A stretch of 64,000 nucleotides of DNA, taken from the NCBI RefSeq assembly GCF_000219625.1, contig NC_018209.1, positions 806,001 through 870,000 on the forward strand, given 5' to 3'. Positions 1 through 9,201 of this stretch are shown here, one piece after another. Position 1 is the stretch's first letter, and every line of letters begins with the position of its first letter. The notes beneath the pieces are model-generated. The model saw nothing but the letters and a program-made list of their open reading frames with translations, ran no database searches and was not told where the DNA came from. The DNA comes from Zymoseptoria tritici IPO323. Taxonomy: Eukaryota > Ascomycota > Dothideomycetes > Mycosphaerellales > Mycosphaerellaceae. Position numbers and translations under genes: made by a program.

Positions 1-381
1 CGAATGTAAGACGAAACCAAGAAGGCCCGAGCTGCCAGAGATGGATTGTGAAAGGAGATCTTGACGTGGGCGGTCGTACACAGCACTCGGTAAAACGCAA
101 TGATGGCGAAGAGTAAAGCTGTCGACCACGTGCTCTGCTGGACGTTGATGAATGTCGAGATCAGAGATTGAGCTTTTGCAAAGGACTTGTAGACAGAGGA
201 TGAAGGAGATGCTGAAAGGTCCAAATGATGTTTTACGAATGATGCCTGAGAATTGAGGCCATATCTCGATCGGCGCTAGGATCGCCCTCTTCGACCTCAG
301 TCCATTGAACACATCACGGCCGAATTACAACACACGCCGCACTTTCTTGTTCTTGTCCTTGTGCTCCAGCGATTGCACATC
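1..381. other. Window edge to LSM4 start; no gene supported
   Basis: I see no coding exon with recognisable homology here. The last 100 bp or so should contain the promoter and 5' leader of LSM4. Part of a gene lying outside the window cannot be excluded. Confidence 0.4.
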
Positions 382-930
382 ATGGTAAGCTCCTTCAAGC
401 TATTCTCAGCATTCTCACAGCCCTACTCCGCCATCTTCCTACTCGCACGCTGCGACAAGAATCAACTGACCCACGCCTTCTCAGCTTCCTCTCGGCCTCC
501 TCACCGCGGCGCAAGGCCACCCAATGCTCGTCGAGCTCAAGACCGGCGAGACGCTCAACGGTCATCTCGTCAGCTGCGATACGTACATGAACATCATGCT
601 GAAAGAGGTTGTGCAAACATCGCCGGACGGAGACAAGTTCTTTCGGTTACCAGAGTGCTATGTGCGCGGGAACAACGTATGACTTTACGAAGCAAGAAAG
701 GGAGAAGACGGCATTGGCTAATGGATTGGCTGCAGATCAAATACCTGAGAGTGCCGGACGAAGTCGTGGATGCAGTCAAGGATCAACAGGCGGCGCAACA
801 AAGTCAACGTGGTGGACGAGGAGGTGGTGGTATGGGAGGACGAGGCGATCATGGTGGACGTGGTGATAGAGGCGGAAGGGGAGGAGCGCGCGGTGGGCGT
901 GGCGGTAGAGGGAGGGGGAGGGGTAGCTGA
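382..930 (+). CDS. LSM4: U6 snRNA-associated Sm-like protein LSm4
   Basis: LSm4 is a subunit of the Lsm1-7 ring (cytoplasmic mRNA decay) and the Lsm2-8 ring (nuclear U6 snRNA binding). The spliced model has three exons: the ATG alone (382-384), 485-676 and 736-930. Introns are 385-484 and 677-735. The joined protein opens [19 protein letters not shown], continues through the Sm1 motif with [19 protein letters not shown], and reaches the Sm2 signature ending [15 protein letters not shown]. The second intron falls exactly between the RGNN and IKYL blocks. The C-terminus is an RGG-rich tail (about residues 85-125), as is usual for fungal and animal LSm4. Without splicing neither the start nor the Sm2 motif reads through. 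Identification is by family recognition and is secure; the one-codon first exon is forced by the alignment of the N-terminus. Confidence 0.95.
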   Translation: MVSSFKLFSAFSQPYSAIFLLARCDKNQLTHAFSASSRPPHRGARPPNARRAQDRRDAQRSSRQLRYVHEHHAERGCANIAGRRQVLSVTRVLCAREQRMTLRSKKGRRRHWLMDWLQIKYLRVPDEVVDAVKDQQAAQQSQRGGRGGGGMGGRGDHGGRGDRGGRGGARGGRGGRGRGRGS

Positions 931-2193
931 GCAGCGCGGAGGTGGACACTTCGACGCTGTATCATACAATGTGGGCAGAAGTGTGAGGACAAGACGATAC
1001 CCAGTGAAGGAGTGGCGCTCGCATGCCTTGGCCGAATGTCTCGAAGAGCGCGAAGAGGTCAATGCCTGCGCATCTGAGTGTCACAAACGCTAGAGCGGGT
1101 CGAGAGCTGATGCCAAGAAATTGGACATGGCTTCGATCGGCGGGAGGTCTTTGGCAAAACATTCAACGAGGACAGACAGAATCGACGCATTTAGCGCAGA
1201 GATACACTCGAAAGTAGTCTCCGCACCTCGTTGATATCGCCATGAAATGAACAAGAAAAGAAAGACTTACCCCCTTTCCAGCCGTTCAAGGACTTTCGCG
1301 CGCAAACGTCGAATTCATCCCCATCACACCTAGCTCCCATCCATCACAATAGCATCCATCCAAGAGCAAAAAGACAAGAACAACAACAACACCATCGAAA
1401 CCAGCAAAAAAAGACCCTCACAACTCCCACAAACCGACTTCGGATTTTGGGGGGACCCCTGGGTGACCAGTTGGATTTTCAATGACCGTATAGGATTACA
1501 GCTACTATGCAAGAGTTGTGAAGGTAGCGCACTATCCATTCTGCTAAAGCAGATTCTGTTCTTAGCAGTATTCTTAAAAGAGAGGGTCTTGGTGGCTCTG
1601 AAGGTGACGGAATTTGTGCAAAATATATAGGCTTTAATGCGGCCAGTCGCTTTGGCGCGCCGGACCCTGCGCCGCGTTGAGAGGTTTGTTTTGATTGACC
1701 TTGGTCCACGAATGCGGGTGATGACGGGGTTCTGGATGTCAATGGAGCGATGGGTTGTTTTGACTTGACGACTTACAAGTGTGATTGTCAACGACTTAGC
1801 AGCAGCTCCCTTGATCTCAGACAGGTCTTCGTCCATGTTGCACCCTCGGACTCATGCCTCTTAGCCTTTCTCGTCTTCCCCTCAACAATCCCCAGCTGCG
1901 CATGACCTGTTCACTCCACATCTTTCAACCTCCATGACTGTGACAGCTACCTCCACTCCGACGACTGCGTTGATGAAGCAGGGTGACAACATGTTTGCCA
2001 GATTATCAGGACCTTTGGCGCAGCACTCAGGCAGTTGTCTTCTCTCTTCATTTGATCTCTCCCGCCCACCTTCAAGCACGCTCTTCTCCGACTCACACTC
2101 CTCGTCTCGGCCAAGGATTGTCACAAATCGAACCAACAATGTTCAATCACAACTTCTCTTTCGTTCGCGCCGTCAGCGCGATTCTTCGGCCGC
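931..2193. other. Gap between LSM4 and SEC5; possible minus-strand small gene, unproven
   Basis: This should hold the LSM4 3' UTR and the SEC5 3' UTR. On the minus strand an open frame runs from an ATG at 1836 down to 1330. Its first 20 codons (MDEDLSEIKGAAAKSLTITL) are followed by a consensus GTAAGT donor, with an AG acceptor 45 nt later, which hints at a small spliced gene. I recognise no domain, and the frame after the putative intron has low complexity near its end, so I do not call it. Confidence 0.3.
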
Positions 2194-5100
2194 CTATCCC
2201 GCCTTCGGCACCCCCTGCGCACTACCACCCTCTCTCCTACCCCTCCGTTCTCTCCTAAAGCACCCAAATTCACCCTTCGTCTTCTCCCTCAACCCCTTCA
2301 AGATCCCTCTCATAGCCGGCAGCTCGCCCTGCAATTTACTCCTCGCATCATTATCCGTGCGTTCATCCAGCGCCAAGTAGATCTGACTTTGCACTTCACC
2401 TGCACGATCGGTCGTGTAATTGTTCAAAGTTTGCGCGAGGAATTCCACGTCAAGCGTCGCTTGCATAAGCGCGGAGAGGCTGTAGTGCGTCCTCGTCTTG
2501 AAGGCCGCGATGAGGGCGAGGCTGGATTGTTCGAGCAGGTAGGACAGGATTTGGTTGGTCAGCCCTGCTGTGGTGGAGGCGGTGACTTCGGCGTGGACCA
2601 TGACGAGGGCGATGAGGACGTCGTAGATGTAGGACCGAGCATCTGTGGGTCGGGAGGATGATGTAGGTTCCCATGCCGGTGAGTTGATGCCGATGGTGAT
2701 GGTGGCAGTGATGTGGTCTACGGTGGGCTTGACGTATGATTGGAAGAGGCGGGCGTCGATCTGGGCTAGGACATCGCGGATCGTTTTGCTCTCTTCAGTG
2801 AGCTTGACCGAGAAGGCGGACTCGAAGAGTGATATCAGTTGTGGGATCACTTCGCTGCGAAGGTGATTAAGGTTGGATAGGGTGATGAGCATGCGGACGT
2901 TCTGCAGAAGTGATGTCAGCATTGCAAAGGATGATCGTGGCCGTAATCGTCTTACTCGGTTTGAAACGTCGACAGCCTCTGTCGCCAGCACACCTGGACC
3001 GTCGCCATCAATCTCTCTCTTCCGGGCGACCGTGACACCATCAGGATCAGCTTCCTCGCCAACAGCACCACTATCAGAAGTCCGCAGCTTCTCGGCGTTC
3101 TCCACCATGCCACTCAAACCCTTGTACAGACTCGTCACAAAACATCCCCTCACCGTCTGAAGAAGCTTCGCCGAAGGGGGAACGATGACATCAACCGCAC
3201 TACCACCACTCTTTCTAAGAGTGGCATCAGAGATGTAGGCGATCTTCTGCACATTTGTCAACACCTTGTCCTCCCACGCCTCAAAGTATGCTGGCATGAG
3301 GGTCAGATCTCTTCGGTCGGGACTGCGAGTCCAGCTCTCGAGGACTCGGCACTTCTCTGCATCCGCATTCCAGCTGGCGCAGATGGCTGCGATACATCGC
3401 TCTCGTACAGCGACAACGCCGGCCTTGAGCTTCTCCGTCACATCGGACTGCTTGATGACGCTCAGACCTGCCATCTCGCCCATGGCGGTACCGACAAGTG
3501 CTGATAGCTTGGCGAGGTAATGTGCGCCAGACAGTGAATTTGCGCCCGGCGGCCAGAAAGCGAACTTTTCCCACGCATCGCCCTTTTTGGTCGCGCTGAG
3601 CGAAGGAACAGTGCTGGGATCAAAGCTGAAGGTTCGCATTGTTGATGTGAGAGACGGACTGGAAGGGTCTGGTGAGATCGGCGTTGGGGGTATGGGCGAG
3701 TACAATTCGCTGATGTCTTCTACAGGTGCATCTTGGAAGAATGACGTGATGCTCTCGCGAAGAATGCTCACGAGCTCAAACGCAGCTGCACGGATGGCAT
3801 CGACGTGCTTGGGCTCCAGCTCGAGATGCGTGAAACCAGTGGCGAACACGCCGGTAGGAAAGGACTTCTGAGCTCGATTCTCCATGAAAGACTGGGAGAT
3901 CTCCCACCATTCAAGGACTTCGGCCAGAATCCCGGTCTGTGTGGAAAGAAGAGTCGTCAGACAAGCTTCGACTTTGTCCCAAAACCCAAGCACAATGTCC
4001 GTGTCGAGATCACGAGTGTTCTCTTTGGAGAGGCGAAGAGTTCCAGTCGACGTGCACGCCGAGCGGAGATGCTTCGCCAATGCAGCGCTGTCAAGCTTAG
4101 TGTTGCTCGCAAGCCTGCGCCGGAGGATCTCAATCTCAATTCGACCCCTTTCAAATGTTCGAGCAATGCGATCCCGCAGGTAGAGATAGCGACTCTCGAT
4201 AAAGACGAAGATGGGACTTTCCTCCACGCCAAGCTGGAGTAGCACAGCAATGATATCCATGTGAAGCTCTCTATCAGACTCCTCGGCCACAGCGACAGCT
4301 TTCCGCCCGTGAGAAGTCTTCAGGCGCTTCCAGATCTCTACCTTGTATGCGTTCACTTGTGTCGTCACGTCATGCCACATTCTTGCTGTGACGATGATTT
4401 GATGTACGTCTTCATCTCCGAGATCCATGTCGTTCTCTTTCGCGATCGCAACAATCTTCCTGGCCTTTTCAGCATGCAACTTGGCTTGCTTGTATGTCTC
4501 CACCACACTGTCGTAGTCATTCTTCTTGATTGCATCATACATGTTGCCGCTCAATTTGAAGATATCCCGATGTTGGTCCAGTGCAGACATGAGCGATTTC
4601 AGCGTCTCTTCTTTCTCGCGACCACCCAGCGCGGGTCCCCACACTTCCTCCACTTTTATGGCCACTTCTTGTAATGGCGCTTTGATACCCTGCACGCCAT
4701 ATTCAGACTCCTTCGTTAGAGCATTCTTCTTCTTGTCTAGAGGCTGAGTCTTTGCTGCAGATCCAAAAGCTCCGCTATTGTTCCGAAAATGACTCTGGTT
4801 CTTGCTCGTCTGCCTCGAATGCGGCTTGCCAGTTGTGGCAGAAGATGGCAACTGTGACATCCGGGTGGCCTCCACACCTTGTGTACGCATCTCCGTATAG
4901 ACGGTGTCTATGATCGCTTTCGCACGCACGAAGCGTTCGAAGTTGCTCTCCACCAGGACCTTCAGACTCGCAGACTTCTGTTCGATGCTCTTGCTGAGGA
5001 AGTCCAGGCCCCGGAGGAGATCTTCTGTGCTGGCGGACTGGTGGACCTGGGAGAGGTACAACGCAGGACTGAAGCTAGTCGAAGACAGCATGAACTTGTT

Positions 5101-5439
5101 CCTCAGTGCCAGATCCTCCTCTACAGGCACTCCACGTTTCCGCAATTCTCCTGCCACGCTGGGAGCCATGCCCAGCGCGTCGCTCTCATCGTTTTGTACC
5201 GCAGCGGTGTTCTGAGGTCCTTTGCTGTTGGACACGCTTGAACGTAGACTGGCATGTCGTGCGATGTTCTGGAATCGTGTATTCGCGGATTGTATCGATC
5301 TTTGGCGTGAGAGGTCGGACGTAGGCTCCTCTTCCCCTTCGGAGGACTCGTCGTCTTGATGTGGCCATTCGGTAGGATTGAGAGACGTGAGTTTGTAGGT
5401 ATTCAGAAGCTCCCTCTCTCTTTCTGCGGAGATCGGCAT
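2194..5439 (-). CDS. SEC5: Exocyst complex component Sec5 (EXOC2)
   Basis: Sec5 is one of eight exocyst subunits that tether post-Golgi vesicles to sites of polarised growth such as hyphal tips. The reading frame covers about 1080 residues, close to the yeast length of 971. It opens MPISAERERELLNTYKLTSL, has a serine-rich acidic linker, and then the conserved N-terminal Sec5 region (around residues 110-190), including the FLSKSIEQKSASLKVLVESN and ERFVRAKAIIDTVYTEM blocks. The rest is predicted alpha-helical exocyst repeat. The frame is open throughout, but minus-strand bases 2955 to 2902 look like a 54-nt intron (GTAAGA..CTGAC..CTGCAG) of length 3n with no stop. Splicing would join VSNR to NVRMLITLSNL and give about 1063 residues. 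The gene is divergent from IDH2 across a 450-bp gap. Confidence 0.93.
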   Translation of the reverse strand: MPISAERERELLNTYKLTSLNPTEWPHQDDESSEGEEEPTSDLSRQRSIQSANTRFQNIARHASLRSSVSNSKGPQNTAAVQNDESDALGMAPSVAGELRKRGVPVEEDLALRNKFMLSSTSFSPALYLSQVHQSASTEDLLRGLDFLSKSIEQKSASLKVLVESNFERFVRAKAIIDTVYTEMRTQGVEATRMSQLPSSATTGKPHSRQTSKNQSHFRNNSGAFGSAAKTQPLDKKKNALTKESEYGVQGIKAPLQEVAIKVEEVWGPALGGREKEETLKSLMSALDQHRDIFKLSGNMYDAIKKNDYDSVVETYKQAKLHAEKARKIVAIAKENDMDLGDEDVHQIIVTARMWHDVTTQVNAYKVEIWKRLKTSHGRKAVAVAEESDRELHMDIIAVLLQLGVEESPIFVFIESRYLYLRDRIARTFERGRIEIEILRRRLASNTKLDSAALAKHLRSACTSTGTLRLSKENTRDLDTDIVLGFWDKVEACLTTLLSTQTGILAEVLEWWEISQSFMENRAQKSFPTGVFATGFTHLELEPKHVDAIRAAAFELVSILRESITSFFQDAPVEDISELYSPIPPTPISPDPSSPSLTSTMRTFSFDPSTVPSLSATKKGDAWEKFAFWPPGANSLSGAHYLAKLSALVGTAMGEMAGLSVIKQSDVTEKLKAGVVAVRERCIAAICASWNADAEKCRVLESWTRSPDRRDLTLMPAYFEAWEDKVLTNVQKIAYISDATLRKSGGSAVDVIVPPSAKLLQTVRGCFVTSLYKGLSGMVENAEKLRTSDSGAVGEEADPDGVTVARKREIDGDGPGVLATEAVDVSNRVRRLRPRSSFAMLTSLLQNVRMLITLSNLNHLRSEVIPQLISLFESAFSVKLTEESKTIRDVLAQIDARLFQSYVKPTVDHITATITIGINSPAWEPTSSSRPTDARSYIYDVLIALVMVHAEVTASTTAGLTNQILSYLLEQSSLALIAAFKTRTHYSLSALMQATLDVEFLAQTLNNYTTDRAGEVQSQIYLALDERTDNDARSKLQGELPAMRGILKGLREKTKGEFGCFRRERRGRREGGSAQGVPKAG
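2902..2955 (-). other. Probable 54-nt frame-preserving intron inside SEC5
   Basis: On the minus strand this piece starts GTAAGACG, has a GCTGAC branch-like site, and ends CTTCTGCAG. Length 54 is a multiple of three and the frame has no stop, so an ORF caller reads straight through. The text it would add (KTITATIIL-like basic residues in another frame; here VRRLRPRSSFAMLTSLLQ) is not expected in this helical region. Confidence 0.7.
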
Positions 5440-5890
5440 TGTGTTGTGTGGTCTGGTATCGATGGGGACTTGGTCGTTGTGTTACCGGGTCGTTGAAGTC
5501 ATCCTGGCTTTCTGTTCTTCGGGGCTACGAAGGAGCAGTGTATGAGTCGCTCTCTGATCCAGTTCTCCAGCGGTCGTCTTAATCAACGAACGCAAGAATG
5601 TGGTATGTTACCGGCTCGAGCAATGTCTAGAAGGGGAATACCCCGGCACCACAGCTACACAACGCCATGGAGGTTGTTGCTCCGTCCCGCCTGAAGAGCT
5701 TCCGATGAACCGCGCGCTAGAGCCTCCCATTCGCCGCTATTACCCGAAAGCCAAAACACCCAAACCTTCTCAGTTTCTGTTCACCAAACCACCGATAGCT
5801 GCCCGTCCTCACCTCCTCGTCCTCCGGTCCAGCAGCACAGTCGCCAAAGTCGCCGGCGATCTATCCTTCTCCTCCCCGTCGATACCCACA
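5440..5890. promoter_or_regulatory. Divergent intergenic region SEC5 / IDH2
   Basis: The 451 bp between two divergent start codons must carry both promoters and leaders. The IDH2-proximal side has pyrimidine-rich leader sequence (ctccttctcctcccc just before the ATG). No canonical TATA box is obvious. A reading frame from 5600 exists but only overlaps the IDH2 leader. Confidence 0.5.
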
Positions 5891-7249
5891 ATGCTCGCCA
5901 GCAGACTTTTCCGAGCGCCCGCGGGGCGAACAGCCTTGCGACAGGTTTCGCGGCCCGCATATGTTCAGGTCAGAAAGATAAGGTGCTGGGAATACAGCAA
6001 GAGTATGGCAGCTGATGCAAACATCGCAGATTGCCTCCCGCGCATACTCAGTCAACCCGACCTTGACACCGACGGATGAGAAAGTCGCAAAGTTCCTTGG
6101 CCAGAAGGACGGCTCTGTATGTTCTGCAACATGATGGGGTGCATGTGAAAGAGCTCTGGAGCTGACACGGATTTCCTTTCACACAGGGCAACTACACAGT
6201 CTCATTCATTGAGGGCGACGGTATTGGTCCAGAAATCGCACAGTCTGTCAAGGACATCTTCGCCGCCGCGAAAGCACCCATCAAGTGGGAATCCGTGGAT
6301 GTTACGCCAATCCTCAAGGATGGCAAGACCGCGATCCCAGACGCCGCCATTGAGAGCATCAAGCGCAACTACGTCGCACTCAAGGGACCTCTCGCTACAC
6401 CCATTGGCAAGGGACACGTCTCTCTCAACCTGACCCTCCGCCGTACATTCAACCTCTTCGCCAACCTTCGTCCCTGCAAGAGCATCGCTGGCTACAAGAC
6501 CCCATATGACGATGTGGACATTGTCCTCATCCGTGAGAACACCGAGGGAGAATACTCAGGCATCGAGCACGTTGTTGTGGATGGTGTCGTGCAGTCGATC
6601 AAGCTCATCACCCGAGAGGCATCCGAGCGCGTCCTCCGCTACGCATTCCAACACGCGCAGGAGATTGGCCGCAAAAAGGTCCGCGTTGTGCACAAGGCCA
6701 CCATCATGAAGATGTCCGACGGTCTCTTCCTCAGCACCGCCCGCGAGGTCGCCAAGGACTACCCTGGTATTGACTTCGATGCCGAGATGCTTGACAACAC
6801 CTGCTTGAAGGTCGTTACCGACCCAGCACCATATAACGACCAGGTCTTGGTCATGCCCAACCTGTACGGAGACATTCTCTCGGATATGTGCGCTGGTCTG
6901 ATCGGCGGTCTCGGTCTGACCCCGTCTGGAAACATCGGTGACGAGTGCTCCATCTTTGAGGCTGTTCACGGCTCCGCCCCGGATATCGCCGGCATGGCTT
7001 TGGCTAACCCGACTGCGTTGCTGCTCAGTTCTATCATGATGTTACAGCACATGGGTCTGACGAGCCACGCGAGTGCCATCCAGAGCGCCATCTTCAAGAC
7101 ACTGTCGGAAGGAAAGGTATGCAAAAGACCGCCATCTGACATTTGCTTCGGAGACTATACTAATACTTTTCCAACAGTACCTGACAGGTGATCTCGGCGG
7201 CAAGGCCAAGACCCACGAGTATGCCGGCGCTGTCATTAGCAACCTATAG
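5891..7249 (+). CDS. IDH2: NAD-dependent isocitrate dehydrogenase, catalytic subunit, mitochondrial
   Basis: The enzyme oxidises isocitrate to 2-oxoglutarate with NAD in the TCA cycle, as a mitochondrial hetero-octamer with IDH1. Four exons (5891-5968, 6030-6116, 6187-7116, 7178-7249) give 388 residues, the usual length. All phases agree, and intron 3 has an ACTAATAC branch site. The N-terminus ([20 protein letters not shown]) is an arginine-rich mitochondrial presequence. The substrate and cofactor motifs are clear: [12 protein letters not shown], the [15 protein letters not shown] block, and near the end [19 protein letters not shown] and [12 protein letters not shown]. The [21 protein letters not shown] region matches the catalytic IDH2 type better than the regulatory IDH1 type. 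The protein ends [17 protein letters not shown] start inside exon 3 would lose the presequence and first Rossmann strand. Confidence 0.95.
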
Positions 7250-7786
7250 ATCCGATTTGTCTTCCCACTCTTTTTGCGCTTGTTCCGACCCTCCAGTACC
7301 CAGCGGCATATTTGAACGCCTCGATTGGTCTTCCTGGCACGTCGGAGAACCCAGATCATTGCATGGTGTTATCTTCTTGTACCATACTTGATCCAGTATA
7401 AGGGAATTTGGTAGTCCACGAAAACTATACTGATCTCAATGCATTCCTTTCTTGGCTCGGGAGTTCGCTCGTCTCGACCGCGAAATGTTTGAATTTGCTT
7501 GTGAGCTAGGAGGTACTGCAACAATGTTGAATATCGTAGATGTCGCTGTTTCGGTAGCAGGGATTCACCTGCTTTGGGGCTTCCCGAAGCTGAGGCTAGC
7601 TCCGACTTCGGCAACAGCAAGCTTCGAGCCTAAACACATGACTGTTCCTGCAAGCCTTATGAGCATACGCAACTGCACTACGCTCTTCTTGCTCAGATCG
7701 ACCAACGACATGACCTGTCGTTGTCGTGGACACTCAAAATCGCATCTGATAGCGCATTGCAGAGGGTCCGTTGACAAGCACACGCA
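7250..7786. other. Intergenic region IDH2 to PNPOx-like gene
   Basis: About 540 bp holding the IDH2 3' UTR and the upstream region of the next gene. A plus-strand open frame from 7452 overlaps the next gene in another frame and is not a gene. I see nothing else. Confidence 0.4.
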
Positions 7787-8715
7787 ATGGGAGCTTTCTA
7801 CGAAACGATCCCAGAAAACATACAAGAATGGATCCTTAAACAGAAGATCCTCTGGGTCGCTACAGCGCCTCTCTCTGCTGAAGGTCACATCAATGTCTCT
7901 CCTAAAGGCGGCAAATCCTTCGGCATTCTCGACGACAAAACATTCTGGTATCACGAGCTCACAGGTTCCGGAATCGAAACCATCAGCCACCTACGAGAGA
8001 ATGGTCGCATTACAGTCATGTTTAATGCTTTCGAAGGCTCTCCTCGAATAGTTCGACTATGGGGCCACGGTAGGATCCTCGAACGCGAGTCGCCGGAGTT
8101 CAACGCCTTTGTCGAGGAGCATAATGTTAAGACGATTCCGGCAACGAGGTCGATTATCATTGTTGATGTGCATCAAGTGGGCTCTTCCTGTGGATATTCG
8201 GTACCCTTCTATGAGTTTCAGAAGTTCAGGAGCACGCTTGATCAAGTCTTCGAGAAGAAGCAGAAGAACTATGAGGAGGGCAAGAGTGAAGAGACGATGG
8301 ACCGGTGAGTCCTCATGTCTGCACTGATATGATGACATGGTTCTTGTAAAACTGACAGGAGGTGTAGATATTGGGCATACAAAAACGCATGGTCAATAGA
8401 TGGACTGCCGGGCATGAAGCGGGGAGTCGAATGCGGAGAGAAGGAGAAAGTCGAGCCAATCGTCAAGATGGTAAGTTCGGGTCGATATTACCGCCTGGCG
8501 ACACGACTGCTGACAATCCCGTCATATAGGTCGGTCCAAATGCGCCTTCATCGCCATTCGGCTCGGGCTACTCGAGATCGCGGCCGGGCGTTCAGGTGGC
8601 ATCGTCGTACGCCTGGCTTCTGCTATGCGTTCTGCTTGCATTTGTGGTGGGGCGTGCGTCCGCTGGGCATGAGTTCGAGCTGATCCAACGCTTAAAGATG
8701 ATGGCAGGCGTTTGA
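7787..8715 (+). CDS. PNPOx-like flavin-binding protein with C-terminal membrane segment
   Basis: The N-terminal 140 residues have the split-barrel fold signature of the pyridoxamine 5'-phosphate oxidase-like family: ILWVATAPLSAEGHINVSP, then SFGILDDKTFWYHELTGSG and GRITVMFNAFEGSPRIVRLW. Members bind FMN or F420-like flavins; true PLP-biosynthetic oxidases differ and carry a PNPOx C-terminal domain that I do not see, so the substrate is unknown. The model has exons 7787-8304, 8368-8470 and 8530-8715 (268 residues). The second acceptor could also be at 8358, adding three codons in frame. Exon 3 ends with a hydrophobic stretch (YAWLLLCVLLAFVVGRASAG), so the protein may be tail-anchored in a membrane. 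Many fungal homologues of this family carry a similar C-terminal helix. Confidence 0.85.
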
Positions 8716-9201
8716 TGGAACGAGAGTCCGGAAGCTGATTGCGTTTTTCTTGAAGATACGAAAAGGCGTTGGTTGTATAGTTGACAGCGTGTTTGCCTGG
8801 TCGTTGCTGTTTTACTCGAGTCGTCATTGCCAGAAGCAGAGCCCGTGCAATGTCTAGATCACTCACATCCAGTAGGACAATGGAGAACACCTCATGTTAT
8901 GGTTGTGCTTTCGTGATCTTCATATGTCGGACTTTATTCTCATGACTCCACACTCCACTAGCGCGAAACATTTCCGCCCCGGCCGCGTGGGATTCACGCT
9001 AGACTTGACAAAGGGACAGCTTGGCTTCATGGAGTTTTGAATAAGGAAGCAATGAAACATCGCGTTCTCTAAACCTCGCGCAGTTCCACCGTTTCGCCGC
9101 TTTCCGGAGAAGAGAGGATGTTGGTCTCGGCGTAGTATGCTCGTCAGCACCGCTATACAATCCTCGGTCCGCACACCTTAGGCCTCAAACCAAGCGCTGG
9201 A
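8716..9201. promoter_or_regulatory. Upstream region of SEC7
   Basis: 486 bp between the PNPOx-like stop and the SEC7 start, on the same strand. It must contain the first gene's terminator and the SEC7 promoter. I see no clear TATA box and no further coding exon. Confidence 0.4.
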
